A stretch of 64,000 bases of DNA from Nonomuraea rhodomycinica (GTDB lineage: Bacteria; Actinomycetota; Actinomycetes; Streptosporangiales; Streptosporangiaceae). Each line of letters begins with the position of its first letter. Position 1 is the first letter of the stretch. The stretch spans positions 186,001-250,000 of the forward strand of contig NZ_JABWGO010000008.1 in NCBI RefSeq assembly GCF_013363995.1, in the 5' to 3' direction. Below, one piece after another: positions 55,933 through 64,000 of the stretch. Below the pieces are notes generated by a model. The model made no database searches. It was not told the DNA's origin and was given only the letters and a program-made list of their open reading frames with translations. The position numbers were made by a program, and so were the translations under genes.

Positions 55933-57864
55933 GACGCGGAGGACCTGCTCGCAGGCCAGCAGCAGCACCCCGGCGCTCCAGGCGTGCGACAGCGTCAGGT
56001 ACATGCCCTTCGGCTGGAAGCACGCCGTCTGGTAGTACCGTTCGGTGATCATGCCGCGGTAGCCGTTGAGGTCGCCGTCGGCCGCCGGGAGGAGCTGGCG
56101 GAAGCAGTCCAGCGTCTCGTGCGCCCGCTCGGCGTAGTACGGGTCGCCCAGCGCGGCCGACAGCTCCAGCAGCTCGGCCGTGCAGACCAGCCCGTAGGCG
56201 TGCAGGTGCTGGTTGGACGGCGACGCCTGGTCGCCGCCGCGGGTGGCGAAGCCGTACGCGCCGAGCGGCGTGCGCGGCCCGAAGCGGACGTTGTAGCTGT
56301 AGCGGAAGGTCAGCATCCAGTCGGCCGCCCGGCGCGCGAGGTCCAGCCAGCGGGCCCGGCCGGTGCGGCGGTGCAGCGCCATGTACGCCATCACCGCGGC
56401 GTAGCCGTCCTCCGAGGTGGGCGCGAGGTCCACGTCCTCGGGCGCGCCGTAGATGAACTCGTCGTCCACGAACGCGGCGTAGTACTCGCCCGCCCGCTCG
56501 GCGGCGCGTAGGTAGAGGCCGTCCCCGTCCAGGTCGCCGGCCTCCGCCAGGGCGGCCACCCAGGTCAGGCCGGAGGCGCCCGACCACGACAGCACCTCCC
56601 CCGTGCGGGCGTGGTGGATGGCGCCGAGGTTGCCGTCGGGGCGCTGGCGGCCCGCCATGACGTCCAGGTTGGAGCGGGCCGCCTCCCGCCAGGCCCCCCG
56701 CCCTCCGCCACGCGGCCGCGGCGGCCGGCGCTCGCGGTCGCGCAGCCGCAGCGCCCGCAGCAGGAACAGCGTCGCCTCGCCCAGCGTGCGCGCGTGCAGC
56801 CCGTCCTCGATCGGGGTCCAGCTCTGGGACCAGCCCGCGTCGCGGTACCAGGTGCCCCAGAACGTCCCGGAAGGCGACAGCTCGGCGCACACGAAGTCGA
56901 TGACGCGCTCCGCGGCGGCGGCCTGGTCGGCGCGGCCGGTCCGCAGCGCGTGCTCCAGCAGCGCCGCCGCCCACGGCACGCCGCTCACCCAGCCGACGTG
57001 CATGGCCTGCCGGTCGACCCGCTCGCCGTTGGTGCCGCACACCTCGCGGTCGAAGCCGACCGTCTCCAGCAGCACGCCGGGGTCGGGGTCGTAGTGCCAC
57101 CGGTACAGCCCCTCGGCGGCGATGCCGGCCGCGCTCTCCACGTCCGTCCACGGCTCGACGGGCGCGCCTGGCGCGCGCAGCGCGTGGTCCTCGCGCAGCA
57201 GCTCCGCGTACGCGTGCCGGTCGGCCGGCAGCGGGCAGGTGGCGAGCGTCAGCACGTGCTCCTCGCCTGGCTGCCACACGTGCGCGGCGGCCTCGGGCGG
57301 CAGGGGCGGCGCGGAGCCGTAGTAGGTGACCGGGTACTCCCGGTACGGGAACAGCAGCGACACGGTGGCGACCCCGGCCGCGTGCTCGAACGCGAGCCCG
57401 GTCGTGCCGAGCGGCGAGTCCTCGCCGGCGAGCAGCGCGGCCCCGCCCGCGTCGCCCCACACCATGACCGCGGGCGTCGCCGCCCGGTCCGCGCGGAACC
57501 CCCAGCGGGAGCTGACCATCTCCTCCGGCAGGTCGGCGCCGGCCGCGAAGCGGGGGAAGACGCGGTGGCAGCCCTCCGGCCGGTTCTCGCCGTAGAACAG
57601 GCCGGGGATCAGCCACCACGGGGCGCGCGCGGTCACCGACCGGCTGACCCGCACGCGGGCCTCGGCCGGCGCGGCGCCGTCGTGCCGCACGCGCAGCCGC
57701 AGCTCCCGGCGGCCGGACGGCAGCGGGGCGCCCCACTCCGGGACGACGATGTACGGGCCGCCGCCGCCGACCTCGACGACCAGCTCTCCCCCGCCCGGCT
57801 CGGCGACCACCACGGTCGTCCCCTGGGTCCTCGGGACCTCCAGGGGTGAGACGGTCCCGGTCAC
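55930..57864 (-). CDS. Unassigned (alpha/alpha)-barrel glycosidase-like protein
   Basis: A 644-residue protein, not recognised as a named GH family. It has an N-terminal beta domain (~20-230) with WWLIPGLFYGENRPEG, and a C-terminal helical barrel with aromatic blocks (GTFWGTWYRDAGWSQSWTPI, GLHARTLGEATLFLLRALRL, SWSGASGLTWVAALAEA, YAAVMAYMALHRR). This is the six-hairpin fold of many glycosidases and uronate-releasing enzymes. Glu/Asp candidates are in WTPIEDG and PTSEDGYA. No signal peptide, so intracellular. GTG 57864 overlaps the GH38 stop by four bases. It likely acts on the same sugar as the mannosidase. Confidence 0.7.
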   Translation of the reverse strand: MTGTVSPLEVPRTQGTTVVVAEPGGGELVVEVGGGGPYIVVPEWGAPLPSGRRELRLRVRHDGAAPAEARVRVSRSVTARAPWWLIPGLFYGENRPEGCHRVFPRFAAGADLPEEMVSSRWGFRADRAATPAVMVWGDAGGAALLAGEDSPLGTTGLAFEHAAGVATVSLLFPYREYPVTYYGSAPPLPPEAAAHVWQPGEEHVLTLATCPLPADRHAYAELLREDHALRAPGAPVEPWTDVESAAGIAAEGLYRWHYDPDPGVLLETVGFDREVCGTNGERVDRQAMHVGWVSGVPWAAALLEHALRTGRADQAAAAERVIDFVCAELSPSGTFWGTWYRDAGWSQSWTPIEDGLHARTLGEATLFLLRALRLRDRERRPPRPRGGGRGAWREAARSNLDVMAGRQRPDGNLGAIHHARTGEVLSWSGASGLTWVAALAEAGDLDGDGLYLRAAERAGEYYAAFVDDEFIYGAPEDVDLAPTSEDGYAAVMAYMALHRRTGRARWLDLARRAADWMLTFRYSYNVRFGPRTPLGAYGFATRGGDQASPSNQHLHAYGLVCTAELLELSAALGDPYYAERAHETLDCFRQLLPAADGDLNGYRGMITERYYQTACFQPKGMYLTLSHAWSAGVLLLACEQVLRV

Positions 57865-60437
57865 AGCGGCTCCACCGTCAGGGCGCCCTTGCGCGCGCCC
57901 AGCTCCAGCAGGTCCGTCTCCACGGCCGCCAGCGGGTCGGCGCGCGGGATGCGGAACGTGCGGATCTGGCAGGGCCCGAAGGCGGCGGTGATCCGCACCC
58001 CGGCCAGCGGCACGTCCAGAGTGGCGGTGACCGCGCGGCCGTGCGTCTCCACCGCCCGCACCACCAGGTCGCCCGGCTCGTCCTCGTGGCACTTGACCGC
58101 CGTCACCATGACCTGGCCGCCGCCGTCGTCCACGAAGGCCCGCTCGGGCGGCAGGCAGCCGTCGTGGAAGCTCTCCAGCATGGCCCGTACGGGCGAGCCG
58201 AGCACCGCCGCCCGCCGGGTCGGACCGGCCTCCCGCCAGTCGCCGCCGTGCGGCACCAGCAGGTAGCGGAAATGCTGGACGCCCTGGTCCTGGTAGGCGT
58301 AGAAACCGTCGGGGTCGAGCAGCCGCGGGTCGTGCCAGGCGTGGACGGGGCTGCGCACGGCGGTGATGCCGATGCTCGGGCTCCGGCCGGGCCCGGCGGG
58401 CGCGACGTCGTAGGCGTGCTTGGCGTCGTTGACCACGGCCAGGCCGGCGGGCACGCCGTCCACGGTGCCCGACATGTCCACCCACGACTGCGCCGGCTCC
58501 TCCGCGCCGTCCACGGGCCGCCGCAGTTGCCCGAACGGGATCTCGTACGTGGCGACCGGCTCCTCCACGGCGAGCGGGAACCGCAGCTTCATGAGGTGGG
58601 CCCGCTCCCGCCAGTCGATGCTCACCCGCACCTCGACGGCGTCGGAGTCCTCGCCGAGCAGGAACTCCTCGACCATCGACGAGCGTCCCCACTCCCGCTC
58701 GACGCGCAGGCGGGCCCGCAGCGGCCCGCTCTCGCGCAGCACGACGGACGTGACCGCCATCTCGTCGCCGGGCCAGTCGTAGGAGACGACGCGGTGGCCC
58801 CACGTGTCGGTCGGGTCGGCGCAGATCCGCGTGTGCTCACCGAGGGCGCCGCGCACCAGGTCGGCGCCGGTGCGCTTGTCGAGCAGGCTCGCCGGCCAGC
58901 CCGTGGCGGGGTCGAACTCCACCCGCAGGACGTCGTTCTCCAGCCGGCTCGCGGTGGCCGTCAGCCGGCTCGGGCGCGGGAGCGGCGCGCCCGGCCGCAT
59001 CCGGTAGAGCCGGTAGCCCAGCGGCGGCAGCTCCGCCCGGAACACCGTCGCGCCGCGCCCCTGGTCGTCGGTCGTCGCCACCGGCTGGGTGCCCTGCGAG
59101 GCGACCGCCCCGCCGCCGGCGTCCACGACGTGGACGCCGCCCGGCGCGAGGCCGTACTGCATCTCGACGTCGCAGGCGACCGGCCAGGGGTGCGGGTTGA
59201 AGACGAGCACCGGCGAGGTGTCCGGCTCCGCGGGGACGCGCACGTCGCGGGCGATCACGTTGTGGGCCCGCGTGATGATCCGCTTGGAGATCGCCACGGC
59301 CTCACCGAGCTGGTCGCGGGCGTCGTCGTAGGCGGGCTCGATCGCCGAGCCGGGCAGCACGTCGTGGAACTGGTTGAACAGCACCTGCTTCCACGCCCGT
59401 TCCAGCTCGGCGCGGGCGTCGTGGCCGGCGACGGCCGCCCACCGCTCGGCCGACAGGACCGCGGCCTGCGCCCGGCGCTGCCACGCCTTGACACCCGAGT
59501 GGGCGGAGTAGCAGCCGGCGGCGTGGTGCTGGAGGTCGTCGCGCCACACCGGCAGCGCGGCCAGCCCCTCCTCGCCGAGCCGCTTGGCCGTCTCGTCGAA
59601 GTAGCGGCGCGGCGACGACATGACCATCTCGCCGAACGTGCCCATCCGGTCGTAGCGGTGGATGGAGTCGATGTTGGCCTTCGTCGGGCCGCCGCCGTGG
59701 TTGCCGACCCCGTAGAACACCATGAGGTCGCCGAGGGAGCGGTCGAGCTGGCCCAAGGCCTTCTCGGTCTGCCCCGCCACGTCGCCGGGCGGGCTGCAGT
59801 ACTCGAACGGGATGCGGTACGCCAGCACCCGGCTGCCGTCGGGGGCCTCCCACCAGAACATGGTGCCGGGCAGGTCGCTCTCGTGCGGCCCGGGCCGCAG
59901 GAAGCAGTAGGAGTCCATGCCCTGGCCGCGCAGGATCGCCGGGAGCATGGCGTTGTGGCCGAACGGGTCCACGTTCATGCCGACCGTGGCCATGACGCCG
60001 AAGCGGTCCTCCAGGTAGCGCTGGCCGTACAGGCCCTGGCGGACGAACGACTCGCCGGACGGCATGTTGCAGTCGGGCTCCACCCACCAGCCGCCGGCCA
60101 GGTGCCAGCGGCCCTCGGCCACCCGCTCCCTGATCCGGGCGAACAGCTCGGGGTCCGCCTCCTCCACCCACGACAGCAGCACCACCTGGTCGCAGGTGAA
60201 GACGAAGTCGGGGTACTCGTCCATGCGGTGGATCGCCGACCAGAACGTCGCCCGCGCCTCCTGGTAGCCCTCCTGCCACGGCCACAGCCAGACCGGGTCG
60301 AGGTGGGCGTTGCCGATCATGTGCAGGGTGCGGCCGGGGGCCGCCGCGGGCCGGGGCGCCCACGGCATGCCGTCCGGCTGCGGGCCGGAGGGGGCGTTGG
60401 CCATGGGCGCGGCGCGCCGGGCGGCGGGGCCGCTCAC
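57861..60437 (-). CDS. Alpha-mannosidase, GH38 family
   Basis: An 858-residue intracellular enzyme removing alpha-linked mannose. Zinc ligands are His45 and Asp47 (GNAHLDPVWLW), and the nucleophile is Asp157 (VGMNVDPFGHN). Other blocks: WHLAGGWWVEPDCNMPSGES and VFYGVGNHGGGPTKANID. The C-terminal half is a beta-sandwich. The start is GTG 60437, overlapping the SIS stop by four bases (GTGA); ATG codons at residues 12 and 24 are alternatives that also precede the zinc motif. Confidence 0.93.
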   Translation of the reverse strand: MSGPAARRAAPMANAPSGPQPDGMPWAPRPAAAPGRTLHMIGNAHLDPVWLWPWQEGYQEARATFWSAIHRMDEYPDFVFTCDQVVLLSWVEEADPELFARIRERVAEGRWHLAGGWWVEPDCNMPSGESFVRQGLYGQRYLEDRFGVMATVGMNVDPFGHNAMLPAILRGQGMDSYCFLRPGPHESDLPGTMFWWEAPDGSRVLAYRIPFEYCSPPGDVAGQTEKALGQLDRSLGDLMVFYGVGNHGGGPTKANIDSIHRYDRMGTFGEMVMSSPRRYFDETAKRLGEEGLAALPVWRDDLQHHAAGCYSAHSGVKAWQRRAQAAVLSAERWAAVAGHDARAELERAWKQVLFNQFHDVLPGSAIEPAYDDARDQLGEAVAISKRIITRAHNVIARDVRVPAEPDTSPVLVFNPHPWPVACDVEMQYGLAPGGVHVVDAGGGAVASQGTQPVATTDDQGRGATVFRAELPPLGYRLYRMRPGAPLPRPSRLTATASRLENDVLRVEFDPATGWPASLLDKRTGADLVRGALGEHTRICADPTDTWGHRVVSYDWPGDEMAVTSVVLRESGPLRARLRVEREWGRSSMVEEFLLGEDSDAVEVRVSIDWRERAHLMKLRFPLAVEEPVATYEIPFGQLRRPVDGAEEPAQSWVDMSGTVDGVPAGLAVVNDAKHAYDVAPAGPGRSPSIGITAVRSPVHAWHDPRLLDPDGFYAYQDQGVQHFRYLLVPHGGDWREAGPTRRAAVLGSPVRAMLESFHDGCLPPERAFVDDGGGQVMVTAVKCHEDEPGDLVVRAVETHGRAVTATLDVPLAGVRITAAFGPCQIRTFRIPRADPLAAVETDLLELGARKGALTVEPL

Positions 60438-61087
60438 GCGGCGGCCCAGGCGTCGAGCCGGTCACTGATCATGTGCAGCATGAGGGTGTGCATCTCCTGG
60501 ATGCGAGGGGTCTGGCAGGAGGGGGCGAGGAGCAGGTGGTCGGCGTGGCGGGCCGCCGCGCCGCCGTCCCCGCCGCCGAACAGCACGGTCGCCGCGCCGC
60601 CCGCGCGGGCGGCCTCCAGGGCGGCGACGATGTTCGGCGAGTTGCCGCTGGTCGTGAACGCGGCCACCACGTCGCCCGGCCGGGCCAGGGCGCGGACCTG
60701 CCGGGCGAACACCTCGTCGTAGGCGTAGTCGTTGGCGATGCAGGTCATGACGGTGGCGTCGGTGGTGAGGGTGACGGCGGGCAGCGGACGGCGGTCGCGC
60801 CGGTAGTGGCCGATCAGCTCGCCGGTGAAGTGCTGGGCGTCGGCCGCGCTGCCGCCGTTGCCCATCGTGTAGAGGGTGCCGCCGGCGGTGAACGCCTTCA
60901 TGAGCAGCTCGCCGACCGCCTCGACGGCGGGGAGCATCGCCTCGACGGCCCGCGCGGCGGCCACGTGCGCGGCCACCTGCTCGGCCAGGCCGGCCGCGGC
61001 GGCGACGGCCGGCGTCCGCACGGCCGCGGAGGCGCCCGTAGTGGAGGCGCCCGCCGGGGAGGTCAGCGGTTCGGTGGGGTCAGGCAT
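60434..61087 (-). CDS. SIS-domain sugar isomerase (GmhA-like)
   Basis: A 217-residue protein of the phosphoheptose-isomerase type. The SIS marks are TLYTMGNGGSAADAQHFTGE, with GELIGHYRRDRRPLPAVTL, and VVAAFTTSGNSPNIVAALEA; HTLMLHMISDRLD ends it. GmhA proteins isomerise sedoheptulose-7-phosphate, but in a catabolic operon it more likely converts a phosphorylated hexose made by the ROK kinase. ATG 61087 overlaps the end of the kinase gene by eight bases. Confidence 0.9.
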   Translation of the reverse strand: MPDPTEPLTSPAGASTTGASAAVRTPAVAAAAGLAEQVAAHVAAARAVEAMLPAVEAVGELLMKAFTAGGTLYTMGNGGSAADAQHFTGELIGHYRRDRRPLPAVTLTTDATVMTCIANDYAYDEVFARQVRALARPGDVVAAFTTSGNSPNIVAALEAARAGGAATVLFGGGDGGAAARHADHLLLAPSCQTPRIQEMHTLMLHMISDRLDAWAAA

Positions 61088-62117
61088 GGTTCGTTCCACT
61101 CGTTCCGGAGACGGCGGCGGGATGGGCGGATCCGGTCGCGCCGGTGGGCGCGGCGAGGAAGTCGTGGGCGACGGCGCCCGCGCCGACGACGCACACCGCC
61201 GCGCCCAGCTCGGCCCGGACGACGCGCGCCGCGCGGGCGGCCGGCGGCATGGCCTCGCGGGCCACCATCGCGGCGACCGGCCCGATGAGCCGCTCGCCCG
61301 CCCGGGCAACGCCCCCGCCCAGCACGACCAGGTCGGGCTCGAACACGTTGACCAGGTCCGTGACCGCCGCGCCCAGGGCCCGGACGGACTCGTCCCAGAT
61401 CTCCACGGCCAGCGGGTCGCCCGCCGCGGCCGCCTCGCCGACGTCGCGGGCGGTGGGGGCCGGCAGCGCGGCGAGGCTCGACGGCCGGCCCTCGGCCAGG
61501 GCCTCGCGGGCGCGCCCGGCGATGGCCGTGCCCGAGGCGTACGCCTCGACGCAGCCGAGCCGGCCGCACGCGCACCGCCGCCCGCCCGGCCGTACCACCA
61601 GGTGTCCCAGCTCGCCGCCGTTGCCGGCCGCGCCCCGGTGCAGGCGCCCGCCGACGACGGTGCCGCCGCCGACGCCGGTCGAGACCGTCAGGTAGACCAT
61701 CGTGGCGGTGCCGCGCCCCGCGCCGTGGCGGAACTCGGCCAGCGCCCCGGCCGTCGCGTCGTTCTCCAGGACGGCCGGCACCTCGAACGCCTCGGAGGCG
61801 AGGGCGCGGACCGGGACGTCCGCCCAGCCGGGCAGGTGGGGCGGCGACTGGACGACTCCCGCGGCGGCGTCGAGCGGCCCGCCGCAGGAGATGCCGACGG
61901 CGCCGACGGTCAGCCGCCCGGCCTCGGCGACGGCCTTGCGGCCGAGGTCGAACAGCCGGGTCAGGACGGCCTCGGGCCCCTCCTCCCGGCGGGTCGGCGC
62001 GCTCTGCCAGCCGTGGACGCGCCCGTCGGGCGTCACCACGCCGACGGCCAGCTTGGTGCCGCCGATGTCGAGGGCGAGGACGGGCGGCGGCTCGGCCGCG
62101 GGAAGGTGCGGGTCCAT
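61080..62117 (-). CDS. ROK-family sugar kinase
   Basis: A 345-residue protein with the ATP motif LALDIGGTKLAVGVV (~14-28) and the ROK zinc motif CACGRLGCVEAYAS. GGELGHLVVRPGGRR supplies the zinc-binding His. No HTH is present, so it is a kinase, not a repressor. It should phosphorylate the monosaccharide released by GH38 and the unassigned hydrolase. The chosen ATG 62117 has GGAGG five bases upstream; an upstream ATG 18 codons away lies in the repeat-linked leader. Confidence 0.93.
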   Translation of the reverse strand: MDPHLPAAEPPPVLALDIGGTKLAVGVVTPDGRVHGWQSAPTRREEGPEAVLTRLFDLGRKAVAEAGRLTVGAVGISCGGPLDAAAGVVQSPPHLPGWADVPVRALASEAFEVPAVLENDATAGALAEFRHGAGRGTATMVYLTVSTGVGGGTVVGGRLHRGAAGNGGELGHLVVRPGGRRCACGRLGCVEAYASGTAIAGRAREALAEGRPSSLAALPAPTARDVGEAAAAGDPLAVEIWDESVRALGAAVTDLVNVFEPDLVVLGGGVARAGERLIGPVAAMVAREAMPPAARAARVVRAELGAAVCVVGAGAVAHDFLAAPTGATGSAHPAAVSGTSGTNHA

Positions 62118-62218
62118 GTGCCTCCGATCGGCAGCCCTGCACGCGGAACCGATATGGCATCGTTCCCACACGGGTCCTAGGAGCGCACCCCTGCCGGGTC
62201 AATCTCCGCACTCCGCCG

Positions 62219-62350
62219 CGAGCCGGACGCGCCAGCGGCGCGAGCCGGACGTGCCAGGGGGCCAGCCGGTGCCGCGAGCCGGACGTGCCAAGGGGGGCCA
62301 GCCGGTGCCGCGAGCCGGACGTGCCAAGGGGGGTCAGCCGGTACCGCGAG
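62219..62350. repeat. Imperfect 34-36-bp tandem repeats between lacI and the ROK kinase gene
   Basis: The block CGAGCCGGACGTGCCA followed by AGGGGGGCCAGCCGGTGCCG recurs, starting at 62241, 62275, 62311 and, in part, 62347; a shorter copy begins at 62219. The repeats run into the last codons of lacI (stop at 62334-62336). Each unit has CCGGTGCC.../...GAGCCGG pairs that can fold. They may act as attenuator or mRNA-processing elements between regulator and enzyme genes. Confidence 0.8.
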
Positions 62351-63392
62351 CCCCGTCCGGGCACGGGCCGGTGGAGCCGCGGGTCACCAGGCGGACGGCG
62401 AGGACCGTGGTCAGCGACTCCCCGTCCGGCGTCTCCAGCCGCTCGTGCAGGCGCCGCACCGCCGCGGCGCCCAGCCCCATGGTGTCCTGCGCGACCGCCG
62501 TGACCGTGGGCGAGACCATGCTCATCCAGGGCGCGTCGTCGAAGGCCACCAGGCTGACGTCCGCGGGCACGCGCAGCCCCAGCTCGGCGATCGCCCGCCA
62601 GACGCCCTCGGCCAGCACGTTGTTGGCGGCGAAGACCGCCGTCGGCCGGTCCGGCAGGCGCAGCATGTCGAGCGCCCGCCGCCGCGAGTCGGCCACGTCC
62701 CAGCCGGAGGAGACCACCAGCTCGGGCTCCACGGTGGCGCCGCCCATCGCGAGCGCCTCGGAGTAGCCCTGGTAGCGCTCGTAGCCGGTGGTCCAGTTGG
62801 TCTCGTCGATGAACAGCGCGATGCGGCGGTGGCCGAGCGACACGAGGTGCGTCGTGGCGTCGCGGGCGCCGACGCGGTTGCCCACCACCACGCCGTCGGT
62901 GACGCCGGGCGCGAACTGCCGGTCCACCTCGATGACCGGGATGCCGTGGGAGCCGAGGTACGTGGACACCTTCGGCGAGTTGGGGGTGACGACGACGCCC
63001 GCCACGCGCAGCGCCACGAACGCCTCGGCCGCCTCGTTCTCGGCGTCGGCGGACAGCCCCGTGTCGGCCAGCACCATGGTGTAGCCGCGACTGCGCGCCT
63101 CGGCGCCGGCCCCCGCCGCCAGGTCGGCGTAGAACGGGTTGCGCAGATCGCTGACGATCACCCCGATCGACCGGCTGACCTGCTGCTTGAGGGTGCGGGC
63201 CATCACGTCGGGCACGTAGCCCAGCTCGGCCGCCGCCCGCTGGACGCGCTCGCGGACGTCGTCGGCGGCGTAGCCGCGGCCGGTCAGCGCCCGCGAGACC
63301 GTGGAGCGGGACACTCCCGCGGCCTGCGCCACGTCCTTGATCGTCGGTCGCCGGCCGCGGCCGAGGGGCGAGGCGCCGCGCTCTGTGGTCAT
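62334..63392 (-). CDS. LacI-family regulator of the GH38 operon
   Basis: A 352-residue repressor. HTH and hinge at ~15-75 (TIKDVAQAAGVSRSTVSRAL, TGRGYAADDVRERVQRAAAE), followed by the sensor (SIGVIVSDLRNPFYADLAAG, VPADVSLVAFDDAPW). It starts 19 bases after the stop of the metallo-beta-lactamase-fold gene and reads toward the ROK, SIS, GH38 and unassigned genes, so it lies inside the operon. The C-terminal tail is shaped by the tandem repeats. The target site was not found in the window and may lie beyond 64000. Confidence 0.93.
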   Translation of the reverse strand: MTTERGASPLGRGRRPTIKDVAQAAGVSRSTVSRALTGRGYAADDVRERVQRAAAELGYVPDVMARTLKQQVSRSIGVIVSDLRNPFYADLAAGAGAEARSRGYTMVLADTGLSADAENEAAEAFVALRVAGVVVTPNSPKVSTYLGSHGIPVIEVDRQFAPGVTDGVVVGNRVGARDATTHLVSLGHRRIALFIDETNWTTGYERYQGYSEALAMGGATVEPELVVSSGWDVADSRRRALDMLRLPDRPTAVFAANNVLAEGVWRAIAELGLRVPADVSLVAFDDAPWMSMVSPTVTAVAQDTMGLGAAAVRRLHERLETPDGESLTTVLAVRLVTRGSTGPCPDGARGTG

Positions 63393-63411
63393 CGGGTCCT
63401 CTCCTGGAGGG

Positions 63412-64000
63412 TCATTCCGGGATCACGTCCACCAGCGCCTCGGCGTGCTGGCCGAGCCGCAGGTCGCCGATGGTCACGTCGACGGCCAGGCGGACGCGCC
63501 GGCCGGGCATGGCGGCGGCGCCGAGACGGAGGTGCACCTGCTCAGTACCCCGCGCGGGCAGCGTCACCGGAAACGTTCCCGGCTCGCGCCGCCAGCCGGG
63601 CGGGACGACGGGCTCCACCCAGGCCGCGACCTTCTCGGGCCAGGGGTTGCGCAGGGTGGCGGTCAGGACCACCTCGCCGCCCGCCGCCACACGCGTGTGG
63701 TACGGGGTGAGACGGCACAGGACGCCGTCGGCGCCCAGGTCGAGCCGGTCCAGCGGCAACAGCTCCTGGTGCAGGTCGATGAGCCGTTCGCCTCCTTCGG
63801 CCAGCATGCGCAGGTAGTCGTCGTCGACCCACCGGGGCTTCCAGTGGCCGCTGATCATCAGGTCGGGGCGCAGGCGCCGGTAGAGGGCGGCGCTGCGCCG
63901 GTAGTCCTCGATCCGGAACCGGTTCTTGTACTGATAATTAAGGATCTCATGGCGTTCGCCTGGAATGCCCTGGCCGTCTTGCTGGTCGCCCGTCACCAGC
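63412..64000 (-). CDS. Metallo-beta-lactamase-fold hydrolase with C-terminal beta-sandwich (5' end cut by window)
   Basis: Only the C-terminal ~195 residues are in the window. TGDQ at the cut edge and PDLMISGHWKPRWVDDDYLR look like the late metal motifs (Asp, His) of the MBL fold. After ~100 residues a ~100-residue beta-sandwich follows (LTPYHTRVAAGGEVVLTATL, RNPWPEKVAAWVEPVVPPGW), resembling NEW3-type domains of alpha-glycosidase proteins. It is the most upstream gene visible in the GH38 operon. Its role with sugar enzymes is not known. Confidence 0.65.
   Translation of the reverse strand, partial: LVTGDQQDGQGIPGERHEILNYQYKNRFRIEDYRRSAALYRRLRPDLMISGHWKPRWVDDDYLRMLAEGGERLIDLHQELLPLDRLDLGADGVLCRLTPYHTRVAAGGEVVLTATLRNPWPEKVAAWVEPVVPPGWRREPGTFPVTLPARGTEQVHLRLGAAAMPGRRVRLAVDVTIGDLRLGQHAEALVDVIPE

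Noticed and set aside
62219..62350. 34-36-bp repeats as a possible CRISPR array
   Set aside because: Copies are contiguous, without unique spacers, and run into a coding end.

Overview
The window is very GC-rich, with strong third-position G/C bias, GTG/TTG starts and many 4-base stop/start overlaps. Gene content fits a saprophytic, soil-type actinomycete, perhaps a Streptosporangiales relative such as Nonomuraea; that genus is a guess from gene style. Evidence includes several LacI regulators next to sugar transporters, secreted glycoside hydrolases, PadR-, TetR- and LysR-regulated pairs, and an actinomycete-type nitrate assimilation operon. I saw no tRNA, rRNA, CRISPR array or intact insertion sequence.

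Layout. 1-2134 (minus): a cut NDH-2-like flavoprotein and ctaD. 2281-5802 (minus): a large secreted subtilisin with a malectin domain. 5968-14509 (minus): a six-gene operon of GH127 beta-L-arabinofuranosidase, a sugar ABC importer (binding protein and two permeases) and two tandem secreted proteins with an HEYGH metallopeptidase motif, divergent from a lacI gene at 14650. 15762-17000: a DUF6461-like gene and a frameshifted IS5-type transposase remnant. 17210-22608 (plus): a PadR-controlled operon of a class A penicillin-binding protein, PadR, ABC ATPase and permease; the PBP gene begins with a copy of the start of padR. 22632-31143: small housekeeping and regulator pairs (phosphoesterase, TetR/SDR, DoxX, DUF1062, epimerase/LysR, SnoaL, glyoxalase, GNAT). 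31558-39126 (plus): narK, nitrate reductase, its flavoprotein partner, nirB and nirD, tightly coupled. 39097-46999 (minus): a GH2 beta-mannosidase coupled to a complete Opp/Dpp-type importer, with a CebR-type operator and a divergent lacI at 47269. 48372-51814 (plus): a ribose-type sugar ABC importer. 51843-53737: an FRG-domain protein and a DUF2975/HTH pair. 53756-55763 (minus): a truncated VOC gene and a secreted GH10 xylanase with palindromes of the actinomycete xylanase type. 55930-64000 (minus): an intracellular glycoside catabolic operon of a metallo-beta-lactamase-fold protein (cut), LacI, ROK kinase, SIS isomerase, GH38 alpha-mannosidase and an unassigned alpha/alpha-barrel protein.

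How it fits together. Four polysaccharide- or glycoside-use loci, each with its own regulator or operator, share the window with assimilatory nitrogen metabolism. The most original locus is 5968-14509, extended by the neighbouring subtilisin. It joins secreted putative peptidases to a beta-L-arabinofuranosidase and a sugar importer, which suggests use of arabinosylated (hydroxyproline-rich, extensin-like) plant glycoproteins. The second is the PBP-PadR-ABC operon, whose first gene appears to have been captured behind a duplicated padR start. All functional statements are readings of motifs and context; no database search was run.
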